Shown one piece after another: positions 8,002-17,835 of a stretch of DNA of 64,000 bases. The stretch lies in NCBI RefSeq assembly GCF_018314255.1, contig NZ_CP073066.1:2418001-2482000 (forward strand), given 5' to 3'. Source of the DNA: Lentilactobacillus buchneri (GTDB lineage Bacteria > Bacillota > Bacilli > Lactobacillales > Lactobacillaceae). Position 1 is the stretch's first letter. Every line of letters begins with the position of its first letter. A model generated the notes under the pieces. That model was not told where the DNA came from, searched no databases, and was given only the letters and a program-made list of their open reading frames with translations. Position numbers and translations under genes: made by a program.

Positions 8002-10440
8002 TTAATCAATTGATAAGCCGACAAACTTTGGTCTGATTGAAACCGGGGTGCCTTCACTGTCAACATCAATTACAAATGAGCCGTTGGAATAACGCCCACC
8101 CAATGAATAATCTGCTGGTAAAATATCGTGAACCCGGCGATGATCGGTCCGCACTTCAAGCGGCTGGTCTTCGCTTTCGATTCGACAAAAGTCCACAATT
8201 CTGTGCGGATTATTTTTAAGTTCCCGCAGGATCATAACGCCCTTTCGAGCCCTTGAAGTGGCAGGAATTTCTTTAACAGCTAATTTCTTGAAAGACCCAC
8301 GTTGGGTCACAATTGCCAAGACATCGTCTTCAGAGACCAGTTGGAGGTTGGTGACTTTATCAACACCTCGAAGCCCCATGGATTTTACGCCGGTAGTTCT
8401 GGCGCCATTAACCGGTACCTCATCGATCCCATAGCGTAAGGCTAAGCCATTATTAGAGATAAGAAGCATTTGTCCAGCAGTTGCGGGCGTCTTCAAATAA
8501 TGAATGGCCACTACCCGCTCATCAGCAGTTTTGAGCTTCTCATAGGTGTAGGCATGGCTCTTGTAGGTCCGTCCCGGCTTCATATCCGCAAAACCAGTTT
8601 GTTTGACATGCCCTTGGTCAGTTGCAATCAAGAAGGTTCCTGGTTGCTTGAGTGAATCAAAAGCATAGGTGCCAATGATTTCCTCGTCAGCATCCAACCC
8701 GATGGTCTGAGAAATATGCTCACCGGTATCCTTCCACTTCACATCTGCCAATTCAAAGACTGGCCGATAGATCAGATTACCTTTATTGGTGAACATAAAC
8801 AGATGATCGCGGGCATTTAATTCGGCCATAAAGATTGGATAATCTTCATCTTTTAAACCAGTGTCGGTTGTCGAAGCTTTATATGACCGAATGCTGCTTC
8901 GCTTGATGTAGCCGTCATGGCTGACCATCACGATCACATCCTCGTCAGGGATCAAGACATCTGTATTAATCTTGATATCTGAAACCTCAGCTTGAATCTC
9001 GGTTCTCCGAGCGCTGCGATAAGTTTTCGCCAATGCGCGTAACTCGTTGGCCAAAACCCGATTGAGTTCTTTTGGACTATTCAAAATTTTGTTGTCTTTG
9101 GTAATTTCGTCGGCCAGGTGCTGGTGTTCGTTCTCCAACTCTGTCACGTCAGTATTGGTCAAACGATACAGCTGCAAAGCGACGATGGCATCAGCCTGTT
9201 TTTCTGAAAAATCGTAGGTTTTGACCAGATTGTCACGGGCATCTTTACGGTTCTTACTTGCTCGGATGGTTTTGATGACCTTGTCCAAAATTGATAAGGC
9301 ATGAATCAATCCCTCAACGATATGCTGACGGTCCTGAGCCTTCTTTAAATTGTATTTGGTCCGCTTCTCAATGACTTCTTGTTGGAATTCGAGATAGGCC
9401 ACCAAGATCTTTTTCAGTGACAAACGTTCCGGCCGCATATGGGAAATGGCAACCATATTGAAATTGTAGGAAACCTGCAAGTCGGTATTCTTGAACAGGT
9501 AGTTCAAAATTCCTTTTGAGTCAACATCACGCTTTAATTCGACAACAATGCTGAGTCCGTTACGATCACTTTGATCACGAACCTCCGAAATGCCTTCGAT
9601 CTTCTTGTTCAAGCGAATTTCATCAATCCGTTTGACTAGTTGGGCCTTATTAACCTCGTAAGGAATTTCTGTGATGACAATTTGTGATTTGTTGCCTTTC
9701 AGTGGCTCAATGGAAGTCTTCGAGCGGACGATAATCTTGCCGTGACCGGTTTCGTATGCTTTTTTGATGCCGTCAATTCCTTGAACAATTGCGCCAGTTG
9801 GGAAATCGGGTCCCTTCACAAACTGCATCAAATCATCCAGAGTTGCATCCGGGTGCTTCTGCAGGTAAAGAATCGCGTCAATCACTTCTCCGAGGTTATG
9901 CGGTGGAATATCGGTCGCATAGCCGGCAGAAATTCCAGTAGAACCGTTCACAAGCAAATTGGGGAATCGGGATGGCAAAACAGTTGGTTCGTACTCGGTG
10001 TCATCAAAATTGAGGACCCAGTCGACCGTGTCCTTTTCGATATCCCGCAGCATTTCGCTGGCGATTTTGCTCAAACGCGCTTCGGTATACCGCATTGCGG
10101 CAGGCGGATCACCGTCCATTGAACCATTGTTGCCGTGCATTTCAATCAGCGGCTCGCGAACCTTCCAGTCTTGGCTCATTCGATTCAATGCTTCATAAAT
10201 CGAACTGTCGCCATGGGGATGAAAATTACCCATGACATTTCCCACGGATTTTGCTGATTTACGAAACGGTTTGTCGTACGTATTGCCGTCTTTGTTCATG
10301 GCATAAAGGATTCGTCGTTGAACCGGCTTTAAACCATCCCGAATGTCAGGCAAGGCCCGTTCCTGAATGATTGATTTGGAATATCTGCTGAACCGTTCGC
10401 CCATGACATCTTCGAGGGTCAAACTTTCAATTTTACTCAT
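8002..10440 (-). CDS. parC: DNA topoisomerase IV subunit A
   Basis: The breakage-reunion subunit of topoisomerase IV, which unlinks sister chromosomes. The catalytic Tyr is Y118 (AAMRYTEA). The quinolone-resistance region reads HPHGDSSIYEA with S79 and E83, the unsubstituted state. The C-terminal half is a beta-pinwheel (repeated GxxxR/K-type blades from about 500). ParC rather than GyrA is supported by the adjacent parE and length 812 without an acidic tail. The gene begins 16 bases after parE; the start has AGGGGG. Its location about 7 kb from dif fits its terminus function. Confidence 0.96.
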   Translation of the reverse strand: MSKIESLTLEDVMGERFSRYSKSIIQERALPDIRDGLKPVQRRILYAMNKDGNTYDKPFRKSAKSVGNVMGNFHPHGDSSIYEALNRMSQDWKVREPLIEMHGNNGSMDGDPPAAMRYTEARLSKIASEMLRDIEKDTVDWVLNFDDTEYEPTVLPSRFPNLLVNGSTGISAGYATDIPPHNLGEVIDAILYLQKHPDATLDDLMQFVKGPDFPTGAIVQGIDGIKKAYETGHGKIIVRSKTSIEPLKGNKSQIVITEIPYEVNKAQLVKRIDEIRLNKKIEGISEVRDQSDRNGLSIVVELKRDVDSKGILNYLFKNTDLQVSYNFNMVAISHMRPERLSLKKILVAYLEFQQEVIEKRTKYNLKKAQDRQHIVEGLIHALSILDKVIKTIRASKNRKDARDNLVKTYDFSEKQADAIVALQLYRLTNTDVTELENEHQHLADEITKDNKILNSPKELNRVLANELRALAKTYRSARRTEIQAEVSDIKINTDVLIPDEDVIVMVSHDGYIKRSSIRSYKASTTDTGLKDEDYPIFMAELNARDHLFMFTNKGNLIYRPVFELADVKWKDTGEHISQTIGLDADEEIIGTYAFDSLKQPGTFLIATDQGHVKQTGFADMKPGRTYKSHAYTYEKLKTADERVVAIHYLKTPATAGQMLLISNNGLALRYGIDEVPVNGARTTGVKSMGLRGVDKVTNLQLVSEDDVLAIVTQRGSFKKLAVKEIPATSRARKGVMILRELKNNPHRIVDFCRIESEDQPLEVRTDHRRVHDILPADYSLGGRYSNGSFVIDVDSEGTPVSIRPKFVGLSID

Positions 10441-10456
10441 TTTTTAGACGCGCCCC

Positions 10457-12412
10457 CTAATCACTTGTATTATCCAAGATGCTGCCATCTTCTTCTAAAT
10501 TAAATTTGACGTTATGTTCAATCCATTTTCTTCGGGGTTCAACTTTATCGCCCATCAAAGTGGTCACCCGTTTTTCAGCGAGAGCGGCATCATCGATCCG
10601 AACCCGAATCAAAGTCCGAGTGTCAGGATTCATGGTTGTTTCCCACAGTTGGTCAGCGTTCATCTCACCCAAACCTTTGAACCGCTGGAGGCTGTAGCCC
10701 TTGCCAAAGTCCTTTGATACCTTATTTAATTCTTCATTGGTCCAAGCATATTGGACTTTCAACTTCTTGCCGGCACCCTTCTGTAGCTTGTAAAGAGGTG
10801 GTAAGGCGATGAAGACTCTGCCATTATCGATCATTGGCCGCATGTATTTGTAGAAGAACGTCAACAAGAGAATCTGAATATGAGCACCGTCATCATCGGC
10901 ATCGGTCATAATGATAATCTTATCGTAGTTGGCATCATCAATGTTAAAATCGGCACCAACGCCGGCACCAATTGTATAAATCATAGTATTGATTTCTTCG
11001 TTTTTCATAATTTCCGGGAGCTTTGCCCGTTCGGTGTTCAAGACCTTCCCTCGAAGGGGCAAAATTGCCTGATATCTTCGGTCTCGGCCCTGTTTGGCAG
11101 AACCGCCGGCTGAATCCCCTTCGACCAGAAACAGCTCATTTCGGCTGTAATCCTTTGATTGAGCCGGGGTCAATTTTCCTGACAGCAGGCGTTCTTGTTT
11201 TTTATGCCGTTTGCCGGTTCGGGTTTCATCCCGGGCTTTTCTTGCCGCCTGTCGGGCTTGTCTGGCACGCAAGGCTTTATGAACCAGAGTCTGGGCAAAT
11301 TCACCATTTTCCATCAAATAGTAGCCCAGCTTCTCACTGACAACGTTATCAACGATTGAGCGGGCTTCAGGGGTGCCTAGTTTTTCTTTGGTCTGACCTT
11401 CAAATTGGAGAATTTCTTCTGGAATTCGTAACGATAATACGACGGACAGTCCCTCGCGGACATCGCTGCCTTCAAGGTTCTTATCCTTTTCCTTGAGCAT
11501 CCCCACTTTTCGGGCATAGTCATTAAAGGCTTTCGTCCAAGCATTTCTCAGACCCGCCTCGTGCGTGCCGCCGTCCTTGGTTCGAACGTTGTTAACAAAT
11601 GACAGCATGGTTTCAGAATAACCATCGTTATACTGCGCAGCCACTTCGACTTCCACGCCGTCTTTTTTGCCGTCGAAATACATCACGTCGCCCAGGGTAT
11701 GCTTATCTTCATTCAAATATTGAACGAATTCCTTAATACCCTCTTCGTAATGGAAAACGTCTTCCTGCTCCTGATCGGTTCGTTCGTCAGTCAGGGTAAT
11801 TTTGGTTCCTTTAAGTAGAAAGGCGGATTCCCGTAATCGCTCGGAAAGAACCGAGAAATTGTAAACCGTGCTGGTGAAAATAGTTGGATCCGGTTTAAAG
11901 GTTACCGTTGTCCCACTATGAGCGCGGGTCTTGCCCAATTTTTTCAGTGTGCCCACCGGATGGCCGCCGTTTTTGAAATCTTCTTCGTAACGGTAACCGT
12001 CACGGACAATCACAACTTTCAGCCAAGTAGAAAGTGCGTTGACAACGCTGGCGCCGACGCCGTGCAGTCCACCGGATGTTTTGTAGCCGCCCTGACCGAA
12101 TTTACCGCCGGCATGAAGCATCGTTAAAATCACTTCAGGAGTTGGTTTCCCTGAAGCGTGCATACCAGTTGGCATCCCCCGGCCGTGATCGACCACCGTG
12201 ATACTGTTGTCCTTATGAATTGAGACGTCAATTTCGTCCCCATAACCGGCCAAAACTTCGTCCACGGCATTATCAACAATTTCGTAGACCAAATGATGCA
12301 GGCCGCGTGAATCAGTGGAACCGATGTACATTCCAGGACGCTTTCTAACCGCGTCGAGTCCCTCAAGAATTTGAATCGAGGAATCATCATATTTTTGCTT
12401 TTGCTTTACCAT
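10457..12412 (-). CDS. parE: DNA topoisomerase IV subunit B
   Basis: The ATPase subunit. The GHKL fold shows EIVDNAVDEVLAGYG, DHGRGMPTG and GGLHGVGASVVNALS in the first 130 residues. The TOPRIM domain shows LFLVEGDSAGGSAKQGRDR and ITDADDDGAHI-type acidic residues (MTDADDDGAH). Length 651 and the motif QTKEKLGTPEARSIV fit ParE. Start ATG with AAGGAG. A likely - strand promoter is TTTCCA-17-TATTAT just upstream, divergent from plsY. Confidence 0.96.
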   Translation of the reverse strand: MVKQKQKYDDSSIQILEGLDAVRKRPGMYIGSTDSRGLHHLVYEIVDNAVDEVLAGYGDEIDVSIHKDNSITVVDHGRGMPTGMHASGKPTPEVILTMLHAGGKFGQGGYKTSGGLHGVGASVVNALSTWLKVVIVRDGYRYEEDFKNGGHPVGTLKKLGKTRAHSGTTVTFKPDPTIFTSTVYNFSVLSERLRESAFLLKGTKITLTDERTDQEQEDVFHYEEGIKEFVQYLNEDKHTLGDVMYFDGKKDGVEVEVAAQYNDGYSETMLSFVNNVRTKDGGTHEAGLRNAWTKAFNDYARKVGMLKEKDKNLEGSDVREGLSVVLSLRIPEEILQFEGQTKEKLGTPEARSIVDNVVSEKLGYYLMENGEFAQTLVHKALRARQARQAARKARDETRTGKRHKKQERLLSGKLTPAQSKDYSRNELFLVEGDSAGGSAKQGRDRRYQAILPLRGKVLNTERAKLPEIMKNEEINTMIYTIGAGVGADFNIDDANYDKIIIMTDADDDGAHIQILLLTFFYKYMRPMIDNGRVFIALPPLYKLQKGAGKKLKVQYAWTNEELNKVSKDFGKGYSLQRFKGLGEMNADQLWETTMNPDTRTLIRVRIDDAALAEKRVTTLMGDKVEPRRKWIEHNVKFNLEEDGSILDNTSD

Positions 12413-12483
12413 TCGTTATGACTCCTTTTTTTGCAATCTACTTCATAATAACCTAAATTTACGCCGATGGAAACGAAATTTTA

Positions 12484-12512
12484 TTGGCTGAACTCAAATT
12501 ACATGCTAAAAT
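12484..12512 (+). promoter_or_regulatory. Promoter of plsY
   Basis: TTGGCT (12484-12489), 17-base spacer, TAAAAT (12507-12512), 47 bases before the start codon. Confidence 0.65.
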
Positions 12513-12559
12513 GAGAAACGCTATTAAGTTTATTAATTGCGACTATTGTGAGGTTTGAG

Positions 12560-13198
12560 ATGAATTCTAATATTGAACAAATTATAATGCTGTTAGTGCT
12601 AGCTTATTTGCTGGGATCAATTCCCAGCGGTGTCTGGATTGGTAAAATTTTCTTTCACATTGATATTCGCCGACACGGTTCCGGCAATATCGGGACTACC
12701 AATACCTACCGGGTTTTAGGGCCGATTGCCGGCGCGATTGTCATGGCGCTGGATATTTCTAAAGGAGCGGTAGCGACATTACTGCCGACATTTTTTCATA
12801 TCACCGCGATCAGTCCGTTGATCTTTGGATTCATGGCGATTTTGGGGCACACCTTTTCAATCTTTGATAAATTCAAAGGCGGCAAGGCGGTGGCAACCAG
12901 TGCAGGGATGCTGCTGGCATACAAGCCGGCTTTCTTCTTTTTGGCAGCCGGGATTTGGATTCTGGTGATTTTGTTAACCAGCATGGTCAGTCTTGCCAGC
13001 ATGATCGGTTTTACCTTAACGACCATCGCAATTTTCTTTACCCACGACATTTTATTGAGTGTCATGGCGGTGATCCTGACCTTTTTCATTTTTTACCGGC
13101 ATCGGGCCAATATCAGCCGAATTAAAAATGGCACCGAAAGTATGGTGCCATTTGGCCTTGGCAATCGGCTGCGAAAACGTAAAGATCCGAATGAATAA
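12560..13198 (+). CDS. plsY: Glycerol-3-phosphate acyltransferase (acyl-phosphate type)
   Basis: Membrane enzyme that transfers the acyl group of acyl-phosphate to the sn-1 position of glycerol-3-phosphate, the first step of phospholipid synthesis; the acyl-phosphate comes from PlsX, encoded at 27.8 kb. Five hydrophobic segments and the conserved loops are visible: GSIPSG, GSGNIGTTN and the FKGGKAVAT loop. The ATG at 12560 has TGAGG six bases ahead; the GTG four codons earlier overlaps that Shine-Dalgarno site. It is one of few + strand genes in a - strand region and is monocistronic. Confidence 0.95.
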   Translation: MNSNIEQIIMLLVLAYLLGSIPSGVWIGKIFFHIDIRRHGSGNIGTTNTYRVLGPIAGAIVMALDISKGAVATLLPTFFHITAISPLIFGFMAILGHTFSIFDKFKGGKAVATSAGMLLAYKPAFFFLAAGIWILVILLTSMVSLASMIGFTLTTIAIFFTHDILLSVMAVILTFFIFYRHRANISRIKNGTESMVPFGLGNRLRKRKDPNE

Positions 13199-13205
13199 CC
13201 AATCA

Positions 13206-13246
13206 AAAACGAGTGATTTCTGAAATAAGGAATCACTCGTTTTTAG
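13206..13246. terminator. Bidirectional terminator between plsY and the epimerase gene
   Basis: Stem AAACGAGTGATTTC / GAATCACTCGTTT with TTTTTAG on + and A-run on the other side. Confidence 0.85.
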
Positions 13247-13292
13247 TTTGGATTTTAATCGGCCGGACAATTGATGCGACAGCTACTATCAA

Positions 13293-14168
13293 TTAGAAGA
13301 AACTGATTGAATATCGGCCGGCAAAGGCGTGGCGGCCAGCCAACTGATTAATCGCAAATTTATCTTCCAGCTTGCCGTCGGCATTCACTGTATCAGCCAG
13401 TCCCCACCACGGTTCAATGCAGGCAAATGGGGCTTTTTTTGGGTACGGTGACCAGATACCGACATATGGTGCATTCTCAACCGTGAGTGAAACACCATGA
13501 TCATTTTGGGCATTGGCCAGCATCACAGTCGTTTCCTGGCGATCAAGGCTCAAAACGATGGCATCGCTGTTAAACAGCTCGTGGTTCAACGGCAGCGGCT
13601 TGGTCAGGTCAATTGCCTGGGGATCGTTTGGATCGCTATACGGCGGTTTTAAGGGGATTTGAACGTATGACTTCTTTGGTGCTACCCGAATAAAGGAATC
13701 CTCGAAGTTACCTTCCCCTTTGACCAAAGGAATGTTAAAGCCGGGATGAGCTCCAATTGAAAATAACAGTGTGTCTTGACTTGGATTGATGACGTTTAGA
13801 CTCACATTCAATTGATGATCGACCAGTTCGTAAATGATTCGCAGTTCGAATTTAAACGGATATTTGGCCAACGTTTCCTCAGTGGGCCGCAAAACCAGTG
13901 AGACTTTGGTTGGTAATTGGGATTCAACTTCAAACTGATTGTCCCGGGCAAACCCGTGTTGGGTCATTTCATAAGTATGGCCAGCATAGGTGTATTGGTT
14001 GTCCTTAAGTCGACCGACGATCGGGAACAGAATTGGCGCATGCCGTTTCCAAAATGCTGGATCCGCCTGCCAAATATATTCTAATCCGTCAGTATCTTTC
14101 ACGGAGGTGAGTTCGGCACCCTGCTCGTTGATGAGCACGGTCAAATACTGATTTTTCAAGGTAATCAT
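13293..14168 (-). CDS. Aldose 1-epimerase family protein (LacX-like)
   Basis: A 291-residue galactose-mutarotase-fold protein. Conserved positions include GAELTSVKD, FPIVGRLKDNQY, the His in HGFAR and the His/Glu region GAHPGFN and CIEPWWG. It belongs to the LacX/YihR-type branch rather than classical GalM, whose active-site Glu lies in a different context. It would interconvert sugar anomers, but the substrate is not known. The start has GGGAGGAAG. It follows hslU by 20 bases and so may ride on the xerC-hslVU transcript. Confidence 0.85.
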   Translation of the reverse strand: MITLKNQYLTVLINEQGAELTSVKDTDGLEYIWQADPAFWKRHAPILFPIVGRLKDNQYTYAGHTYEMTQHGFARDNQFEVESQLPTKVSLVLRPTEETLAKYPFKFELRIIYELVDHQLNVSLNVINPSQDTLLFSIGAHPGFNIPLVKGEGNFEDSFIRVAPKKSYVQIPLKPPYSDPNDPQAIDLTKPLPLNHELFNSDAIVLSLDRQETTVMLANAQNDHGVSLTVENAPYVGIWSPYPKKAPFACIEPWWGLADTVNADGKLEDKFAINQLAGRHAFAGRYSISFF

Positions 14169-14188
14169 TTAATCTCTTCCTCCCAATT

Positions 14189-15601
14189 TTACAGAATGTA
14201 ACGTGAAAGATCTTTATTTTGAGCCAGTTTGCCAACTTTATCATCGACGTATTTTTCAGTGATCGTAATATCGCCCATCTGCATATCCGGTCCTTCGTAA
14301 AGGATATCTTCAAGCAGTTTCTCAAGAATCGTGTGCAGACGACGGGCACCGATATTATCAGTATTGTGGTTGACGTCAGTAGCAATCTCGGCAATTCGAT
14401 TAATCGCCTCAATGGTGAAGGTTACTTTGATATTATCAGTCCCGATCAACGCAATGTATTGTTTGGTCAATGAGTTGGTTGGTTCTGTCAAAATGCGGAC
14501 AAAGTCTTCTTTGGTTAAATCATTTAACTCAACTCTGATTGGGAAACGTCCTTGGAGTTCTGGAATTAAATCAGAGGGCTTGTTTTCGGCAAAGGCACCC
14601 GAACCAATGAAGAGCATGTGATCCGTGTTGACGGTCCCATATTTGGTATTCACCTGAGAGCCTTCAACGATTGGCAAAATGTCGCGTTGAACCCCTTCAC
14701 GGGAAACTTCGCCACTGTTTTGAGACTTTCCCGGAGCAATCTTATCAATTTCATCAATAAAGATGATTCCGGTATTTTCGGCGCGAACGATCGCATTATG
14801 GTAAAGATCGGCCTTGTTGATCAATTCCTCAGAAGCCTGGCGGGTTAGAATTTCACGCGCTTCGCTTACAGGGACGGTGCGCTTGATTTTCTTTTTGGGC
14901 ATCAGTCCGGCTAAGGTATCATTCAAATCGATCCCCATTTGGTTCATCATCGTGCTTTGACCAGCGGGTTGTTGGGATGGATCATCCATTTCAATTTCAA
15001 CCTGGTCGTTTTCCAGCAAACCGGCCTTGAGTTTTTCTGCGATCGACATCCGTTTTTCACGGATATCATCAGTTACTTCTTCTTGATCGTCCTGATTTTC
15101 AGACGGCATCTGGCCATTTTGCATCTGAGTAAACATATTCATCAGGTTCTGCATCTCATTTTGGCGGTTCTCTTTTTTCTTTGCCGGTGCCAAAAGTTTG
15201 ACCAAGCGATTGTTGGCCTGCTTTTCTGCCTCGACATGGACCTGTTTGTACTGATCAGCCCGTTCCAATTGGATGGCATTTTCGACCAGGTCACGAACCA
15301 TTGATTCAACATCGCCACCCACGTAACCGACTTCGGTAAATTTGGTAGCCTCAACCTTCACAAACGGTGCGTTAACTATTTTAGCCAAACGGCGGGCAAT
15401 TTCAGTTTTCCCAACTCCGGTCGGTCCGATCATCAAAAGGTTTTTTGGTGAAATTTCATCCTGCATGTCTTTTGACAGCTGCATTCTGCGGTATCGGTTC
15501 CGCAAGGCCACAGCAACCGCTTTTTTGGCCTCGTTTTGGCCAACAATATATTGGTCAAGCACGGAAACAATTTCTTTTGGTGTTTGAGTAGACTCAGTCA
15601 A
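14189..15601 (-). CDS. hslU: HslU ATPase of the HslUV protease (ClpY)
   Basis: AAA+ unfoldase that feeds HslV. Walker A GPTGVGKTEIARRL near residue 55, Walker B FIDEIDKI near 260, the long I-domain between them with a Gln/Met/Asn-rich stretch, and the C-terminal tail DLSRYIL that inserts into HslV. The start is TTG with AGGAGG eight bases ahead, 12 bases after hslV. Length 470 fits the family. Confidence 0.96.
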   Translation of the reverse strand: MTESTQTPKEIVSVLDQYIVGQNEAKKAVAVALRNRYRRMQLSKDMQDEISPKNLLMIGPTGVGKTEIARRLAKIVNAPFVKVEATKFTEVGYVGGDVESMVRDLVENAIQLERADQYKQVHVEAEKQANNRLVKLLAPAKKKENRQNEMQNLMNMFTQMQNGQMPSENQDDQEEVTDDIREKRMSIAEKLKAGLLENDQVEIEMDDPSQQPAGQSTMMNQMGIDLNDTLAGLMPKKKIKRTVPVSEAREILTRQASEELINKADLYHNAIVRAENTGIIFIDEIDKIAPGKSQNSGEVSREGVQRDILPIVEGSQVNTKYGTVNTDHMLFIGSGAFAENKPSDLIPELQGRFPIRVELNDLTKEDFVRILTEPTNSLTKQYIALIGTDNIKVTFTIEAINRIAEIATDVNHNTDNIGARRLHTILEKLLEDILYEGPDMQMGDITITEKYVDDKVGKLAQNKDLSRYIL

Positions 15602-15613
15602 TTTAAGTTCCTC

Positions 15614-16156
15614 CTATAATTCTTCAGAAATCACGTTTTGATTCGTGAAAATATCGATGTTGCCGGCAATGTGAATGGCGGCTTCAGCAATTTCTCTGGC
15701 GCTCATGTCTTGGGCATGATGTTTCATGGCAGTTGCCGCAGCTAAGGCAAAGTTACCGCCGGAACCAATTGCTAAAATATCATCGTCCGGTTCGATCACT
15801 TCACCTTGACCGGATACCAGCAATAAATCTTTGTCGTTCATCACGATTAACAAAGCCTCGAGCTTCTGTAACTGTTGGTCGCCACGCCACTCTTGGGCCA
15901 GTTCAACGGCGGAACGTTTCAGGTCACCGTCAAACTGGTTTAATTTCTTCTCAAATCGTTCTTCGAGGTTAAAGGCGTCAGCGACACTTCCGGCAAAGCC
16001 GACAACGACTTGGTTGTCATAAATCAGACGAACTTTGTGGGCGGTTCCCTTCATAATGACTTTTTCACCCATGGTAACCTGACCGTCTCCAGCCATTGCG
16101 AGATGGCCATTGTGGCGAACAGCGACGATAGTAGTTGCTTCAAATTTGATTGGCAT
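15614..16156 (-). CDS. hslV: HslV peptidase subunit (ClpQ)
   Basis: Proteasome-like N-terminal nucleophile peptidase. The TTIVAVR motif is preceded by MPIKFEA, so the mature active Thr (T8) requires removal of seven residues; Gram-negative HslV has only Met ahead of it. GDGQVTMG and the [11 protein letters not shown] segment are present. Length 180 is normal. Start with AAAGGGG. Forms a two-tier ring with HslU; the order xerC-hslV-hslU is the usual Firmicutes order (codV-clpQY). Confidence 0.95.
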   Translation of the reverse strand: MPIKFEATTIVAVRHNGHLAMAGDGQVTMGEKVIMKGTAHKVRLIYDNQVVVGFAGSVADAFNLEERFEKKLNQFDGDLKRSAVELAQEWRGDQQLQKLEALLIVMNDKDLLLVSGQGEVIEPDDDILAIGSGGNFALAAATAMKHHAQDMSAREIAEAAIHIAGNIDIFTNQNVISEEL

Positions 16157-16170
16157 AATATACCCCTTTG

Positions 16171-17115
16171 TTAGTTTGATTTTAATGAATCATTATTTCG
16201 AGGAAAATACTTTTTATAATCATTCATTAAATGTGATTTGGTAACGTGTGTGTAGATTTGAGTTGTCGACAGGCTGCTGTGTCCCAGCAACTCTTGAACC
16301 GACCGCATATCGGCACCATTATTGAGCATTTCGGTCGCAAACGTGTGTCGCAGCATGTGGGGATGAATCTTCGTCGTCAGACTACTTTGTTTGACGATTT
16401 GATCCATCAGATATTCGATGCCCCGACTTGTCAGCGGTCGGCCGTAATGATTCACAAATAAAAATGGATGGTCTTGATGGTACTTGGCCATGATTGGGCT
16501 TCTGGCGTCGCTGAGATAAGTTTCAATCGCCTCTTGAGCATATTCCCCAAAGGGCACGTATCTTTGCTTGTTGCCCTTCCCAGTGACTAAGATGGTTCGG
16601 TTGTCCAAATCGATGTCATTGAGCTGAATTCCGGCGCACTCGCTGACCCGAATGCCAGTCGCATATAAAGTTTCCAGAACAGCCGTATCGCGCAATCCCA
16701 GTTGGTGATTGGGATTTTGTCTGGCTCCCTGAAAAAGCGCCCGCATCTCATTTTGATACAAAAATCTGGGCAAACGCCGATGATTGCTCTTCAAGTGGAC
16801 ATATTCGAATGGATTGTTGGCGATCACAGTATTCTTCACCAGGAAAGCATAGAACGACTTTAATGCCGACACCTTTTGGGCGATGGAATTCCTGGCGTAC
16901 TTTCGCTCGTAAAGATCGCTCAAAAATGCTTCAACATCAAACGAGTCCACTTGGGTCAATGGTTTGCGTTCACTGGGAATTTCGGCCAGAAAGCGGGTGA
17001 ATTCGGCAATGGCCTGCTGATAAGCCTGGATGGTATCAGTAGAATAGTGACGGTCACTCTGTAAATACTTCAGAAACCATTGAATATTTTTTTGATCTTC
17101 ATCTGATTCAGCCAT
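16171..17115 (-). CDS. xerC: Tyrosine recombinase XerC (CodV)
   Basis: 314 residues: N-terminal core-binding domain to about 110, then the catalytic domain with R in [12 protein letters not shown] in GKGNKQR, HMLRH and the LGHSS...IYTHV nucleophile Tyr, all intact. It should act with XerD at dif (1289-1316); xerD is not in the window. The ATG at 17115 has GAAGGTGAT at good distance; an ATG eleven codons earlier has only AGGAC too close. First gene of xerC-hslV-hslU. Confidence 0.93.
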   Translation of the reverse strand: MAESDEDQKNIQWFLKYLQSDRHYSTDTIQAYQQAIAEFTRFLAEIPSERKPLTQVDSFDVEAFLSDLYERKYARNSIAQKVSALKSFYAFLVKNTVIANNPFEYVHLKSNHRRLPRFLYQNEMRALFQGARQNPNHQLGLRDTAVLETLYATGIRVSECAGIQLNDIDLDNRTILVTGKGNKQRYVPFGEYAQEAIETYLSDARSPIMAKYHQDHPFLFVNHYGRPLTSRGIEYLMDQIVKQSSLTTKIHPHMLRHTFATEMLNNGADMRSVQELLGHSSLSTTQIYTHVTKSHLMNDYKKYFPRNNDSLKSN

Positions 17116-17339
17116 AACTATCACCTTCAACGATGTAATCGTGTTCATGTCCTAATATCTATGATAGCAAATAAACGCCGTTTGTGCGCAGTTTGCTATG
17201 AAATTAACCAAAACTAAATCCGATCATAATCATCGAATAAGCGTCATTTTACCGACCTGATTAGCAGTCATCAATCGATTGTGCTAGTCTTAACCAGAAC
17301 TTAAGCATTGTGGTAGCCTGGAACCTAAAAACGAGAATA

Positions 17340-17371
17340 CAAAAAAACTGAATCGAATAATTCGATCCAGT
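17340..17371 (-). terminator. Terminator of rplS
   Basis: On the - strand CTGGATCGAA-TTA-TTCGATTCAG followed by seven T. Confidence 0.85.
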
Positions 17372-17383
17372 CTAATTGATTCA

Positions 17384-17746
17384 TTATCCACGTGAACGAA
17401 GGGAAGCTCGAATACGAGCAGCCTTACCTTGTAAGTCACGCAGGTAGTAAAGCTTGGCACGACGAACGTGACCTTGTCTTACTACTTCGATTTTATCAAC
17501 TCGTGGTGAATGAAGTGGGAAAATTCGTTCAACCCCAACACCGTTACTTACTTTACGAACGGTATAAGTGGCTTGAATGCCTGAACCCTTGCGTTTGATA
17601 ACAACACCTTCGAACAACTGAATACGTTCTCTGGTACCTTCAACAACCTTAACGTAAACTCTTACAGAATCTCCGGCACGGAAATCAGGAATGTCATTAC
17701 GTAGTTGCTTCTCGTTGATCTTGTCAATCAATTGATTTTGTCGCAT
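17384..17746 (-). CDS. rplS: 50S ribosomal protein L19
   Basis: 120 residues, with the typical L19 beta-barrel signature [16 protein letters not shown] and the C-terminal [18 protein letters not shown]. The ATG at 17746 has GGAA nine bases ahead; a TTG two codons earlier is too close to it. The roughly 90 bases between trmD and this start could contain an L19 leader, which I could not confirm. Last gene of the rpsP-khpA-rimM-trmD-rplS group. Confidence 0.97.
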   Translation of the reverse strand: MRQNQLIDKINEKQLRNDIPDFRAGDSVRVYVKVVEGTRERIQLFEGVVIKRKGSGIQATYTVRKVSNGVGVERIFPLHSPRVDKIEVVRQGHVRRAKLYYLRDLQGKAARIRASLRSRG

Positions 17747-17835
17747 AAACAAATCTTCCTTTCACTAACATTCATTATCTTGTCTGACAGCGGAATGTTG
17801 TTTTGCGGCTTGCGCCAAAAATTAGTGTAACACAA

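Noticed and set aside
8002..12412. Gyrase instead of topoisomerase IV
   Set aside because: Gene order parE-parC, the plsY neighbour and ParE/ParC motifs fit topoisomerase IV; gyrBA would lie near dnaA.
17150..17340. RNA gene or leader upstream of xerC
   Set aside because: An inverted AGCAAA/TTTGCT pair is present, but no T-run, tRNA fold or known leader could be seen.
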